NCBI GenBank assembly: GCA_005779345.1
Contig: SXJQ01000328.1
Span: 1-12,878 of the forward strand
DNA: 12,878 nucleotides
Reading direction: 5' to 3'
Source: Actinomycetota bacterium
Lineage (GTDB): Bacteria; Actinomycetota; Acidimicrobiia; IMCC26256; PALSA-610
Made by a program: the position numbers and the translations under genes
The notes under the pieces: generated by a model
Seen by the model: only the letters and a program-made list of their open reading frames with translations
The model's database searches: none
What the model was told of the DNA's origin: nothing
Part shown: piece by piece, positions 5,755 through 12,878 of the stretch
Layout of the letters: the number at the start of each line of letters is the position of its first letter
Position numbering within the stretch: position 1 is the stretch's first letter

Positions 5755-6617
5755 GCGAGCCGCGAACCAATCACCGCCGCCCGACCTGGTGGATCGTCAC
5801 CGTGTACGCGATCGCGGCCGCGGTGTGGATCTCTGCGACCGACGCGCTCCTCGCCGCGCTCGACGCGCAGTGGGACACACCGAAGGGACTCGCGTTCGTC
5901 GCCGTCACGTCGGCCCTGCTCGGCATCGTGCTCGCACACCGCGACCGCACGATCCGCCGGCTCGAACGTCGGGAGACCGATCTGCTGCAACGCGTCCGCG
6001 AGACCGAAGAACGCGAACGACACCGGCTCGCGCGCGAACTCCACGATGGTCCGATCGCGACACTCTCGGCCGTCGCGCTCGATCTCGACCGCCTCGATAC
6101 CGACCACGCAGCGCTCGACGAGATTCGTGAGCGCGTCAGCCTCGCCACGGGCGCCCTCCGCAGCGCCATGTTCGAGCTCGACAATCCCGACCTCGGCGGC
6201 ATGCCGTTCGCCGTGGCCCTGAGCGCGGCAGCCGATGCGGCGCTCGCGGGTTCGGGGATCACCGTCGTCATCGACGACCGCGCGGAGCGTGAGGTCCCGG
6301 CACCGTCGATCGTCGCCGCATACCGGATCGTCGGCGAGGCCCTGCGCAACGTGCGTCAGCACAGCGGGGCGTCGCTCGTGCACATCCGCACGCGCTCGAC
6401 CGCCGACAGCTACACGATCACCGTGGAAGACGACGGTGCCGGGCCCGGCCCGGCCTCGATGGCAACGGCAGGAGCGAGTCCCGCGCACATCGGTCTCCAG
6501 GTGATGCGCGACCGTGCCCATGCCATGCACGGTTGGTGTCGAGTGGCGCCCGGAGCGACCGGTGGCACCGTCGTCACGGTGTGGATCCCGCTCACCGACG
6601 CGTCGGTCACGCCGTAG
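5751..6617 (+). CDS. Two-component sensor histidine kinase, NarL/DesK type (HisKA_3)
   Basis: A 288-residue membrane histidine kinase. Two hydrophobic segments (about residues 13-37 and 46-63) have only a short connecting loop, so there is no large extracellular sensor domain. A coiled-coil-like charged stretch (64-92) leads to the HisKA_3 box ERERHRLARELHDGP with phospho-acceptor His98. The HATPase domain has the N box EALRNVRQHSGA (Asn200), G1 EDDGAGPGP (227-234) and G2 IGLQVMRDRAHAMHG (247-261). GTG 5751 overlaps the tadA stop (GTGA), implying coupled translation. Its 3' end overlaps a convergent response-regulator gene by 11 bp. Sensing a membrane or cytosolic cue is an inference from the missing sensor domain. 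Confidence 0.92.
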   Translation: MSEPRTNHRRPTWWIVTVYAIAAAVWISATDALLAALDAQWDTPKGLAFVAVTSALLGIVLAHRDRTIRRLERRETDLLQRVRETEERERHRLARELHDGPIATLSAVALDLDRLDTDHAALDEIRERVSLATGALRSAMFELDNPDLGGMPFAVALSAAADAALAGSGITVVIDDRAEREVPAPSIVAAYRIVGEALRNVRQHSGASLVHIRTRSTADSYTITVEDDGAGPGPASMATAGASPAHIGLQVMRDRAHAMHGWCRVAPGATGGTVVTVWIPLTDASVTP

Positions 6618-7263
6618 CAGAGCCGCCGGGAGCGACGAGACCGAGGCGGGTCCCGATCGCGACCGCTTCGAGCTTGCTGTGCGCGCCCAGCTTCGTCGAG
6701 ATCGACCGCAGGTGGTTGCGAACCGTGTTCCGGCTGATCGACAACGCCTCGGCGATCGACGCGTTGTCGTGACCCGCCGCCGCGAGGTCGAGAACCTCGA
6801 TCTCGCGCGCCGACAGCGGGAGCGTGTCGCGCCCGTCGCCGCGCACGTGGGCGACCACCGACGCGATCGCGTCGGGTGAGACGACCGTCTCACCGTCGGC
6901 CGCGGCGACCACGGCGTTCACGATCTCGTCGAGCCGCTGGGCCTTGCGAACGAAGCCGTGCGCGCCCGCCTCGAACGCGGAGACGGCGACCCGCGGGTCG
7001 GTAACGCTGGTGAGCACGACGACCGCTGCCGACGGGGCCGCGCCCCGCAGCCCCGTGACGAGATCGACACCGCCGATGTCGGGAACGACGAAGTCCGCGA
7101 GCACGACGTCGGGCTGCTCGGCTCGCGCCGCTCGGATGCCATCGCTGCCGTTGACCGCGACGGCGGCGACCTCGATCCCGCGGGCCGCGAGCGCCACCGC
7201 GAGCGATTCGGCAAAGACGGAGTGGTCATCGACGACGACGACACGGAGCTGACGATCGGTCAT
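6607..7263 (-). CDS. Two-component response regulator, NarL/LuxR type
   Basis: A 218-residue transcription factor. The receiver domain (about 5-120) has the acidic pair Asp12-Asp13, phospho-acceptor Asp57 (LADFVVPDIGG), Thr85 and Lys107, all expected positions. The LuxR-type HTH domain covers about 148-212 (LSAREIEVLDLAAAG...IAEALSISRNTVRNHL). ATG 7263 is preceded by GGTGAG at good spacing, and the receiver starts directly after it; a longer in-frame extension to GTG 7410 is GC-rich spacer without domain content. It is the plausible partner of the convergent histidine kinase, with which it shares 11 bp at the 3' ends. It is divergent from glgA across 271 bp, so it may act on its own and the glycogen promoter (inference). 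Confidence 0.94.
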   Translation of the reverse strand: MTDRQLRVVVVDDHSVFAESLAVALAARGIEVAAVAVNGSDGIRAARAEQPDVVLADFVVPDIGGVDLVTGLRGAAPSAAVVVLTSVTDPRVAVSAFEAGAHGFVRKAQRLDEIVNAVVAAADGETVVSPDAIASVVAHVRGDGRDTLPLSAREIEVLDLAAAGHDNASIAEALSISRNTVRNHLRSISTKLGAHSKLEAVAIGTRLGLVAPGGSATA

Positions 7264-7359
7264 GGTGCGCTCACCCGGACTCGCCCCTTGCAGAAAGGTC
7301 GCCCCGTCGACGATACCGGGCAGTGGGGGCGCCCGGGCCGCCGACGGGGCGAATGGCAG

Positions 7360-7378
7360 CGCCCGACCGAGTCGGGCG
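7360..7378. repeat. Perfect 8-bp inverted repeat in the divergent regulator/glgA spacer
   Basis: CGCCCGAC at 7360-7367 and GTCGGGCG at 7371-7378, with a 3-base spacer CGA. It lies about midway in the 271-bp gap (7264-7534) between the response-regulator gene and glgA. It could be an operator or a stem; in such GC-rich DNA chance is a real alternative. The rest of the gap holds no gene I can support. Confidence 0.45.
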
Positions 7379-7534
7379 GGACTCGATCGGGCGGGCGCCG
7401 CCTCCGACATTCTCCGCTCCGGTCGCTCGCGCCGATAGACGCCGCACGACCATTCGCTGCTGGTGCGTCTGGACCATCGGCCGACCGGGCTCCTCGAGCC
7501 AGACCGCTGCGAACGCGTCTGCGATGATCGCCCG

Positions 7535-8935
7535 ATGCGAATCCTCTTCGCGAGCGCCGAGCTCGTCCCGGTCGTCTCCGTCGGTGGGCTCGGCGCGGCG
7601 GCCGCCGGGCTCGTCGACGAGTTGCGCCGCCAGGGCGTCGACGTCGAGGTCGTGCTCCCGGACTACGGCGAGACGCGGCTCGACGACGAACGACGACGCG
7701 TCCTCGATCTGGCTCCGTGGGTCGGGCCGGCGGCGGTGCGCTCCGGTCGCCACGCCGAGGCGGGACGGCTCCACCTCGTCTCGGTCCCCGGAATGGCGCG
7801 GCCGCACCCCTACACCGACGCCGACGGCAAGGGGTGGCCCGACAACGACCATCGCTTCTTCGCGTTCGGTCTGGCGATCGCCCGTCTCGCGAGCGATCTC
7901 GACGCCGACATCTTGCACGTGAACGACTGGCACACCGCGTCGGCCCTTGCCGCGAGCGATCCCGAGATCCCGACCATCTTGTCGATCCACAACCTCGCCT
8001 ACCAGGGGACGACCGACGCGTCGTGGCTCGATCGTCTCGGCACGCGGAGCGCAGCGTTCGGACGCAACGGTGAATGCAACCCGCTCGCAGGTGCGATCGC
8101 GCTCGCGGACGCGGTCGTCGTGGTGAGCCCGACCTACCGCGACGAGATCCTGCACCGCGAACACGGCTGCGGACTCGACGACCTCCTCGCATCGCGCGGC
8201 GACGCCCTCGTCGGCATCCTCAACGGAATCGACACCACCTCGTGGGATCCGGCGACCGACCCCGCGCTCGTCCGGCGCTCGGCCGCGGCAAGTCCGGCGG
8301 CCAAGGCGACCAACCGCGCCGCCGTTCGCTCCGAGGTCGGGCTTCCGGAACAGCCGTGCCCGTTGATCGTCGCCGTCACCCGCCTCGTCGACCAGAAGGG
8401 CATCGATCTCTTGCTCCCCTCGGTCGAGTTCCTCGCGACGATGCCCGCACAACTCGCGATCCTCGGTGCAGGGGAGCCGTGGCTCGTCGCGGCGTTGCAC
8501 GACGCTGCAGCGCGCCTGCCCGACACGGTCGCCTTCGTCGACGGCTACGACGACGGGCTCGCTCGCCGCCTCATCGCGGGCGGTGATCTCCTCGTGATGC
8601 CGAGCCGGTTCGAGCCGTGCGGCCTGACCCAGATGCAGGCAATGCGCTACGGGACGCTCCCGATCGCGACCGACGTCGGCGGTCTTCACGACACGATCGT
8701 CGATCTCGACCGTTCGCCCGATCGAGGGACGGGGTGGCTCGCGTCGGATCCGTCGCCGATGGCCATCCTCGACGCGCTCCACCGAGCGATCCGCGGTTGG
8801 TCGGTCGCGACCCGTCGGCGCGCCGCCCAGCAACGCGCGATGGCGACCGACTGGTCGTGGCAGGTCCCTGCGCGGCGTTACCGCGAGACGTACGCGCGGC
8901 TCGTGGGCTCGCCAGTCGATACCGTGTCGCCGTGA
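7535..8935 (+). CDS. glgA: Glycogen synthase, GT5 family (ADP-glucose type)
   Basis: Retaining glucosyltransferase extending alpha-1,4-glucan from ADP-glucose; 466 residues, close to E. coli GlgA (477). The N-terminal domain opens MRILFASAELVPVVSVGGL; family members have K-[TV]-G-G-L here, and the Lys (position 15) is Ser. HVNDWHTA and SIHNLAYQG mark the acceptor-side domain. The C-terminal domain has TRLVDQKGIDLL (the R...K donor-binding block) and PSRFEPCGLTQMQAMRYG followed by DVGGLHDTIVD, the strongest GT5 signature. ATG 7535 starts directly at the conserved first strand. No Shine-Dalgarno sequence is seen upstream; a weak GATGAT six bases before the ATG could mean a leaderless transcript. 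It is first in a coupled operon; its stop overlaps glgC by GTGA. Confidence 0.93.
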   Translation: MRILFASAELVPVVSVGGLGAAAAGLVDELRRQGVDVEVVLPDYGETRLDDERRRVLDLAPWVGPAAVRSGRHAEAGRLHLVSVPGMARPHPYTDADGKGWPDNDHRFFAFGLAIARLASDLDADILHVNDWHTASALAASDPEIPTILSIHNLAYQGTTDASWLDRLGTRSAAFGRNGECNPLAGAIALADAVVVVSPTYRDEILHREHGCGLDDLLASRGDALVGILNGIDTTSWDPATDPALVRRSAAASPAAKATNRAAVRSEVGLPEQPCPLIVAVTRLVDQKGIDLLLPSVEFLATMPAQLAILGAGEPWLVAALHDAAARLPDTVAFVDGYDDGLARRLIAGGDLLVMPSRFEPCGLTQMQAMRYGTLPIATDVGGLHDTIVDLDRSPDRGTGWLASDPSPMAILDALHRAIRGWSVATRRRAAQQRAMATDWSWQVPARRYRETYARLVGSPVDTVSP

Positions 8936-10170
8936 CCGCCGAACCCCGTGTGCTCGTGATCGTGCTCGCCGGCGGTGAGGGTCGGCGGCTCGCGCCGCTC
9001 ACGAACGACCGCGCCAAGCCCGCGGTGCCGTTCGGCGGCTCGTACCGACTCATCGATTTCGTGCTGTCCAACTTCGCCAACGCTCGCTACCTGAAGATCG
9101 TGGTGCTGACCCAGTACAAGAGCCACAGCCTCGACCGCCACATCAGCCAGACCTGGCGCTTCTCGACATTGCTCGGCAACTACGTGACGCCCGTGCCCGC
9201 GCAGATGCGCCGCGGACCGCACTGGTTCAGTGGGTCGGCCGACGCGATCTACCAGAACCTGAACCTCATCAGCGACGAGCAACCCGACGTCGTGTGTGTG
9301 TTCGGTGCCGATCACATCTACCGCATGGACCCGCGCCAGATGGTCGACCATCACCTCGAGGTCGGCGCCGGGGTCACGGTCGCCGCGATCCCGGTGCCGC
9401 GCGACCAGGCGATCGACTTCGGCGTGATCGAGGCGTCCGATACCGGCAAGATCCTCGACTTCCACGAGAAGGTCGTGGCGCCGCCGACGATGCCGGGCGA
9501 CGACACGCGCTGTCTCGCGTCGATGGGCAACTACGTGTTCGACACCGAGACGCTCGTCGAGGTGGTGACGCCGAGCACGTCCGACGGCGTGCGCACCGAC
9601 ATCGGCAGCCACGTGATCCCCGCGTTGACCCGCGCCGGCAGCGCGCACCTCTACGACTTCTCGACCAACCTCATTCCCGGGCAGGGCGAGATCGAGCGCG
9701 GCTACTGGCGCGACGTCGGGACGCTCGACGCGTACTTCGCCGCCAGCATGGACCTCATCGCGCCGGTGCCGGAGTTCAACCTCTACAACGAGCGGTGGCC
9801 CGTCTACAGCGACCACCCGCCATTGCCGCCGGCGAAGATCTCCCGCGGGCCGGGCGGCGAGTCGGTCACGGTCGATTCGAGCCTCCTGTGTCAAGGGTCG
9901 ATCGTGTCGGGCGGCGAGGTCGAAACCTCGATCATCGGCCCGGAGTGCTACATCGATCATTCGGCGATCGTGACCGAATCGATCCTGCTGCCCGGCGTGA
10001 AGGTCGGCGCGGGCGCGCGCCTGCACCGTTGCATCGTCGACAAGAATGTGATCATCCCGCCCGGGTACCACATCGGCGACGACCCCGAGGCCGATGCCGA
10101 GCGCTTCACGGTGAGCGAACACGGCGTCGTCGTCGTCGAGAAGGACCGCAAGCTCCTGGCCGCTCCGTGA
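8932..10170 (+). CDS. glgC: Glucose-1-phosphate adenylyltransferase
   Basis: Makes ADP-glucose and PPi from ATP and glucose-1-phosphate, the committed step of glycogen synthesis; 412 residues, normal for the family. It shows the nucleotidyl-transferase motif LAGGEGRRLAPLT..RAKPAVPFGG (residues 12-36), SGSADAIYQN (100-109), GADHIYRMD with catalytic Asp127, FHEKVVAPPTMPG with the glucose-1-phosphate Lys180 (family consensus FxEKP; Pro is Val here), and RGYWRDVGTLDAYFAA. The C-terminal left-handed beta-helix region (SSLLCQGSIVSGG, SIIGPECYI, SILLPGVKVGAG) is intact. GTG 8932 overlaps the glgA stop in GTGA with no separate ribosome-binding site, so translation is probably coupled. Allosteric control by sugar phosphates is usual in the family. 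Confidence 0.97.
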   Translation: MTAEPRVLVIVLAGGEGRRLAPLTNDRAKPAVPFGGSYRLIDFVLSNFANARYLKIVVLTQYKSHSLDRHISQTWRFSTLLGNYVTPVPAQMRRGPHWFSGSADAIYQNLNLISDEQPDVVCVFGADHIYRMDPRQMVDHHLEVGAGVTVAAIPVPRDQAIDFGVIEASDTGKILDFHEKVVAPPTMPGDDTRCLASMGNYVFDTETLVEVVTPSTSDGVRTDIGSHVIPALTRAGSAHLYDFSTNLIPGQGEIERGYWRDVGTLDAYFAASMDLIAPVPEFNLYNERWPVYSDHPPLPPAKISRGPGGESVTVDSSLLCQGSIVSGGEVETSIIGPECYIDHSAIVTESILLPGVKVGAGARLHRCIVDKNVIIPPGYHIGDDPEADAERFTVSEHGVVVVEKDRKLLAAP

Positions 10171-12776
10171 CCGACCCCGACGCCCGTCGCCGTCGCGCGG
10201 CCGCGGCGCGAGGCATCCACGCCGGCCACCACGACAACGACGGCACGTGGCACCACGCCGAGGCCGCGAGCGTCGAAGCGATCCTCGCGGCACTCGGACC
10301 GCCACCCCCGACGCCGGCCGTCACTCCCGTGATCGTCGCGTGGGACGGCACCGCGCCACCCGTCTCGATCGTCGCTCGCGCGACCCGCGTGACCTGTGCG
10401 CTCGACGTCGGCGAGGCCGCTCCCCGTAGCTGGACGACCGACCTCGTCGACGGCGCCCTTGCGCTCCCCGGCATGCTCCCGCCGGGTCTCCACACGCTGC
10501 ACGTGTCGGGCCCGGGCCTCGACGCTCGGGCCACGATCGTCAGCGCTCCGTCGCGCACTCCGCGCGGGCCGTTCGGTCCCGACGCGTGGGGTGTATTCGC
10601 TCCCCTCTACGCGCTGCGCACCGCGCGCGACCGCGGAGTGGGCGACCTCACCGACCTCGACGCGTTCGCCGCCGTGACGGCGCCGCTCGGCGCCCGCGTG
10701 GTGGGGACGCTCCCGTTGCTCGCCGCGTTCAACGACGCGCCGTGCGAGCCGAGCCCGTACTCACCGGTGAGCCGGCGGTTCTGGAACGAGCTGTACCTCG
10801 ATCTCGACGCCGCGGTCGCCAGCTTCGGCGACACCGAGACACGCGCGGCACTCGACCGCCTCGCGCCGGAGCGAGCGCGGCTCCGCGCCGCGGCGCGCGT
10901 CGACCGCCCGGCCGCATACGCGGTGGTGCGCTCGGTGCTCGACGCGCTCGCCCGCCGCGACGATCCGACGACGCTCGCCGAGTGGCTGGCGCGCGACCCG
11001 ACGATCGACCGATACGCGCGGTTCCGCGCCGCGGCCGAACGCCACGGGCGCGACTGGCGAGAGTGGCCCGCCGTGTGGCGGACCGCGGGGATCCCCGATT
11101 CGGCAGTCGACCCCGGCGCGGTCAGAGCGCACCGGTGGGCACAATTCCTCATGGCCGACCAACTCGGTGACCTGCGCGCGTCACTCGCCGCCCGCCGCCA
11201 AGCCCTGTACCTCGACCTGCCGCTCGCCGCGCATCCGCACGGCTTCGATCAGTGGGCCGACGCGCCACAGTTCGTCGACGGCGTGTCGATCGGCGCGCCG
11301 CCCGACGCGTTCTTCGCCGACGGTCAGTGCTGGGGGCTCGCGCCGTTCCATCCCGACCGAGCACGCGCCGGCGCCTGGCCGATCGTGCGTGCCGCGCTCG
11401 CGGCCCACCTCGAGTTCGCCGACGCGCTGCGGATCGATCACGTGATGGGACTGCACCGCCAGTGGTGGGTCCCCGACGGCGCGCCCGCCACCGCCGGCGT
11501 CTACGTCGACCAGCCTGCCGACGAGTTGTGGGCCGTCATCTGCCTCGCCGCGCACCTCGCCGACGCCGCGATCGTCGCGGAGAACCTCGGCACCGTCCCG
11601 CCCGAGGTCGACTTGGCGCTGCGTGATCACGGCGCGGCCGGGATGTTCGTCGCGCAGTTCGAGGTGGTCGAGATCGCCGCCACCGCACCCACCGCGCCGG
11701 TGGCACTCCGTCGCCCCGTGCCGACGGGTTCGGTGGCGTCGCTCTCCACCCACGACCTGCCGACGTTCGCCGCAGCCTGGCGAGGTCGCCCGGGCGACAC
11801 GGCAGGCGCGCGTGACGCCGTCCTCGACGCGTTGGGTCGCAGCGATGCGGGGCTCGTCCTCGTCGACGTCGAAGACCTCTGGCTCGAAACGGTCGCCCAG
11901 AACCGGCCGGGAACCGTGAACCCCGACAACTGGACTCGCCGCTTCGCCCACCCGGTCGACGCGCTCGCAACGGAGCCGTTCGCCGGCGCGTTGCGGCAGG
12001 TCGCGCAGGCACGCAACACCGACCGCGCCGAACGCGTCGTCGGTGGGGCGGGCCGCTGGTTCTCCGACCTCGACGTCCATCTGCTCGGCGAAGGCAACCA
12101 CTACGACCTCCACCGCCGCCTCGGCGCCCACGTCGTGGTGCGCGACGGTGTCGCCGGTGTGGTCTTCGCCGTTTGGGCGCCCGACGCCCGCGCGGTGCGC
12201 GTCGTCGGCGACTTCGACGGTTGGGCGAGCGGTCAGCCGCTCGTTCCGGTGCAGCGCAGTGGCGTGTGGGAAGGATTCGTGGCCGGCGCCCGCGTCGGCG
12301 AGCGCTACAAGTACCGCATCAGCACCCGACGCAGTGTGGAACTCGAGAAGAGCGATCCGTGTGCGCGCGCGAGCGAACTCCCGCCGGGCAACGCTTCGAT
12401 CATCGAGCAGTCGACGTTCTCGTGGACCGATGCGGACTGGCTCGCGCGGCGCCCGGTCGCCCAGGCTGCCGGAGCACCGATGTCCATCTACGAGGTGCAC
12501 CTCGGGTCGTGGCGCCGCGATCCGGCTGACCCCGACCGCCTCTTGGGCTACCGCGAGCTCGCGCCGATGCTCGCCGACCACTGCATCGCGCTCGGGTTCA
12601 GCCACGTCGAGCTGCTCCCCGTGATGGAGCATCCGTTCTACGGCTCGTGGGGCTACCAGGTCACCGGGTTCTTCGCACCCACCGCGAGGTACGGCACCCC
12701 CGACGACTTCCGGTACCTCGTCGATCATCTCCACGGCCGGGGCATCGGCGTCCTCCTCGATTGGGTTCCGGCGCAC
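10167..12776 (+). CDS. malQ-glgB: 4-alpha-glucanotransferase (GH77) fused in frame to glycogen branching enzyme GlgB (CBM48-GH13), 3' end missing
   Basis: One uninterrupted frame of 870 native codons from a GTG overlapping the glgC stop (GTGA). Residues ~130-600 are a GH77 amylomaltase: WGVFAPLYALRT..GVGDL, EPSPYSPVSRRFWN, RIDHVMGL with nucleophile Asp424, VAENLG with acid/base Glu472, and STHDLP with His529-Asp530. From about residue 632 the protein becomes GlgB: FSDLDVHLLGEG, a CBM48 module (FAVWAPDARAVRVVGDFDGW from 667), SIYEVHLGSWRR (773-784), ELLPVMEHPF..SWGYQ and GVLLDWVPAH ending at His870. The branching-enzyme catalytic Asp/Glu/Asp lie beyond the window. No in-frame ATG or GTG with a ribosome-binding site precedes the GlgB part; only TTG 11991 is possible. 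MalQ would remodel oligosaccharides while GlgB adds alpha-1,6 branches. Confidence 0.88.
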
Positions 12777-12878
12777 TTAAAATATTGTGTAAAATACAAA
12801 CTAAATAGTTTCGTATTTCATTTTAAAGTATTAAATAACTCTATCCAAAAGAAAAGTACGGTTTTTCTTTTTAAAAAA
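12777..12878. other. Abrupt low-GC foreign-looking tail (probable chimeric join)
   Basis: GC falls from roughly 70% to about 19% within a few bases, in the middle of the glgB barrel where the family continues with HFP. The tail stays open in the glgB frame to the window edge, but its translation (KYCVKYKLNS...) has no resemblance to a branching enzyme. It ends in a terminator-like hairpin, AAAAGAAAA (12847-12855) and TTTTCTTTT (12863-12871). I see no gene and no insertion-sequence end. Confidence 0.85.
12847..12871 (+). terminator. A/T hairpin resembling an intrinsic terminator in the low-GC tail
   Basis: A perfect 9-bp stem AAAAGAAAA / TTTTCTTTT with a 7-base loop GTACGGT, reaching into a T-rich run. 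It is typical of intergenic DNA in AT-rich bacteria and out of place in this genome. A purely A/T-G/C-poor stem is weak, so termination is tentative. Confidence 0.35.

Noticed and set aside
5619..6893. A 424-codon minus-strand frame opposite the kinase and overlapping the regulator
   Set aside because: Serine/arginine-rich shadow; the kinase has all HisKA_3 and HATPase boxes in the other strand.
7271..8833. A 520-codon minus-strand frame opposite glgA
   Set aside because: Antisense shadow of a well-supported GT5 enzyme with no domain signature of its own.
8878..10305. A 475-codon minus-strand frame opposite glgC
   Set aside because: Antisense shadow; low-complexity composition and no ribosome-binding site.
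11181..12776. A 531-codon open frame on the minus strand opposite malQ-glgB
   Set aside because: It is the antisense of a gene with complete GH77 motifs; long antisense frames are expected at this GC, and the translation (rich in V, E, D, R without motifs) resembles no family.
12777..12878. Continuation of glgB in frame through the AT-rich tail
   Set aside because: The frame stays open only by chance; residues are lysine/phenylalanine/asparagine-rich and do not match the branching-enzyme barrel.
1..12878. CRISPR array, prophage or integrase genes, insertion sequences
   Set aside because: No regularly spaced repeats, no transposase or integrase motifs, and no repeat of the tRNA 3' end were found by reading both strands.

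Overview
The window is high-GC bacterial DNA with arginine/alanine/valine/aspartate-rich proteins, many GTG starts and 4-bp stop/start overlaps. A dnaX - SRP RNA - tRNA-Ser(GGA) - tadA neighbourhood points to an actinobacterium. I infer an Acidimicrobiia/Ilumatobacter-like lineage from gene content and style only; no marker phylogeny was possible.

Left end (1-1473): the 5' part of dnaX on the minus strand, preceded by an SRP RNA gene on the same strand and, divergently, tRNA-Ser(GGA) on the plus strand. Middle (1474-5100): an accessory stretch with a damaged DUF4258-type toxin gene overlapping a YgiT-type zinc-finger antitoxin gene, a VOC-fold protein, a RibD/dihydrofolate-reductase-like protein and a HAD hydrolase (both minus strand), and a short-chain dehydrogenase. 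Two tandem repeats flank the RibD-like gene. Then comes tadA (tRNA adenosine deaminase), overlapping by GTGA with a NarL-type membrane histidine kinase. The kinase converges on, and overlaps by 11 bp, a LuxR-type response regulator on the minus strand.

Right end (7535-12776): a glycogen-synthesis operon, glgA - glgC - malQ/glgB. Each junction is a 4-bp GTGA overlap, so translation is probably coupled. GlgC makes ADP-glucose, GlgA polymerises it, and the last gene appears to be a single polypeptide in which a complete GH77 4-alpha-glucanotransferase is fused in frame to a GlgB branching enzyme (CBM48 plus the start of the GH13 barrel). The response regulator is divergent from glgA across a 271-bp spacer, so regulation of the operon by it is possible but unproven.

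At about 12777, inside glgB and just after the conserved DWVPAH motif, the sequence switches abruptly to about 19% GC for the last ~100 bases, with a terminator-like A/T hairpin. This looks like a chimeric join (or the edge of an insertion), not native glgB. The two observations most worth checking are the MalQ-GlgB fusion and this junction.
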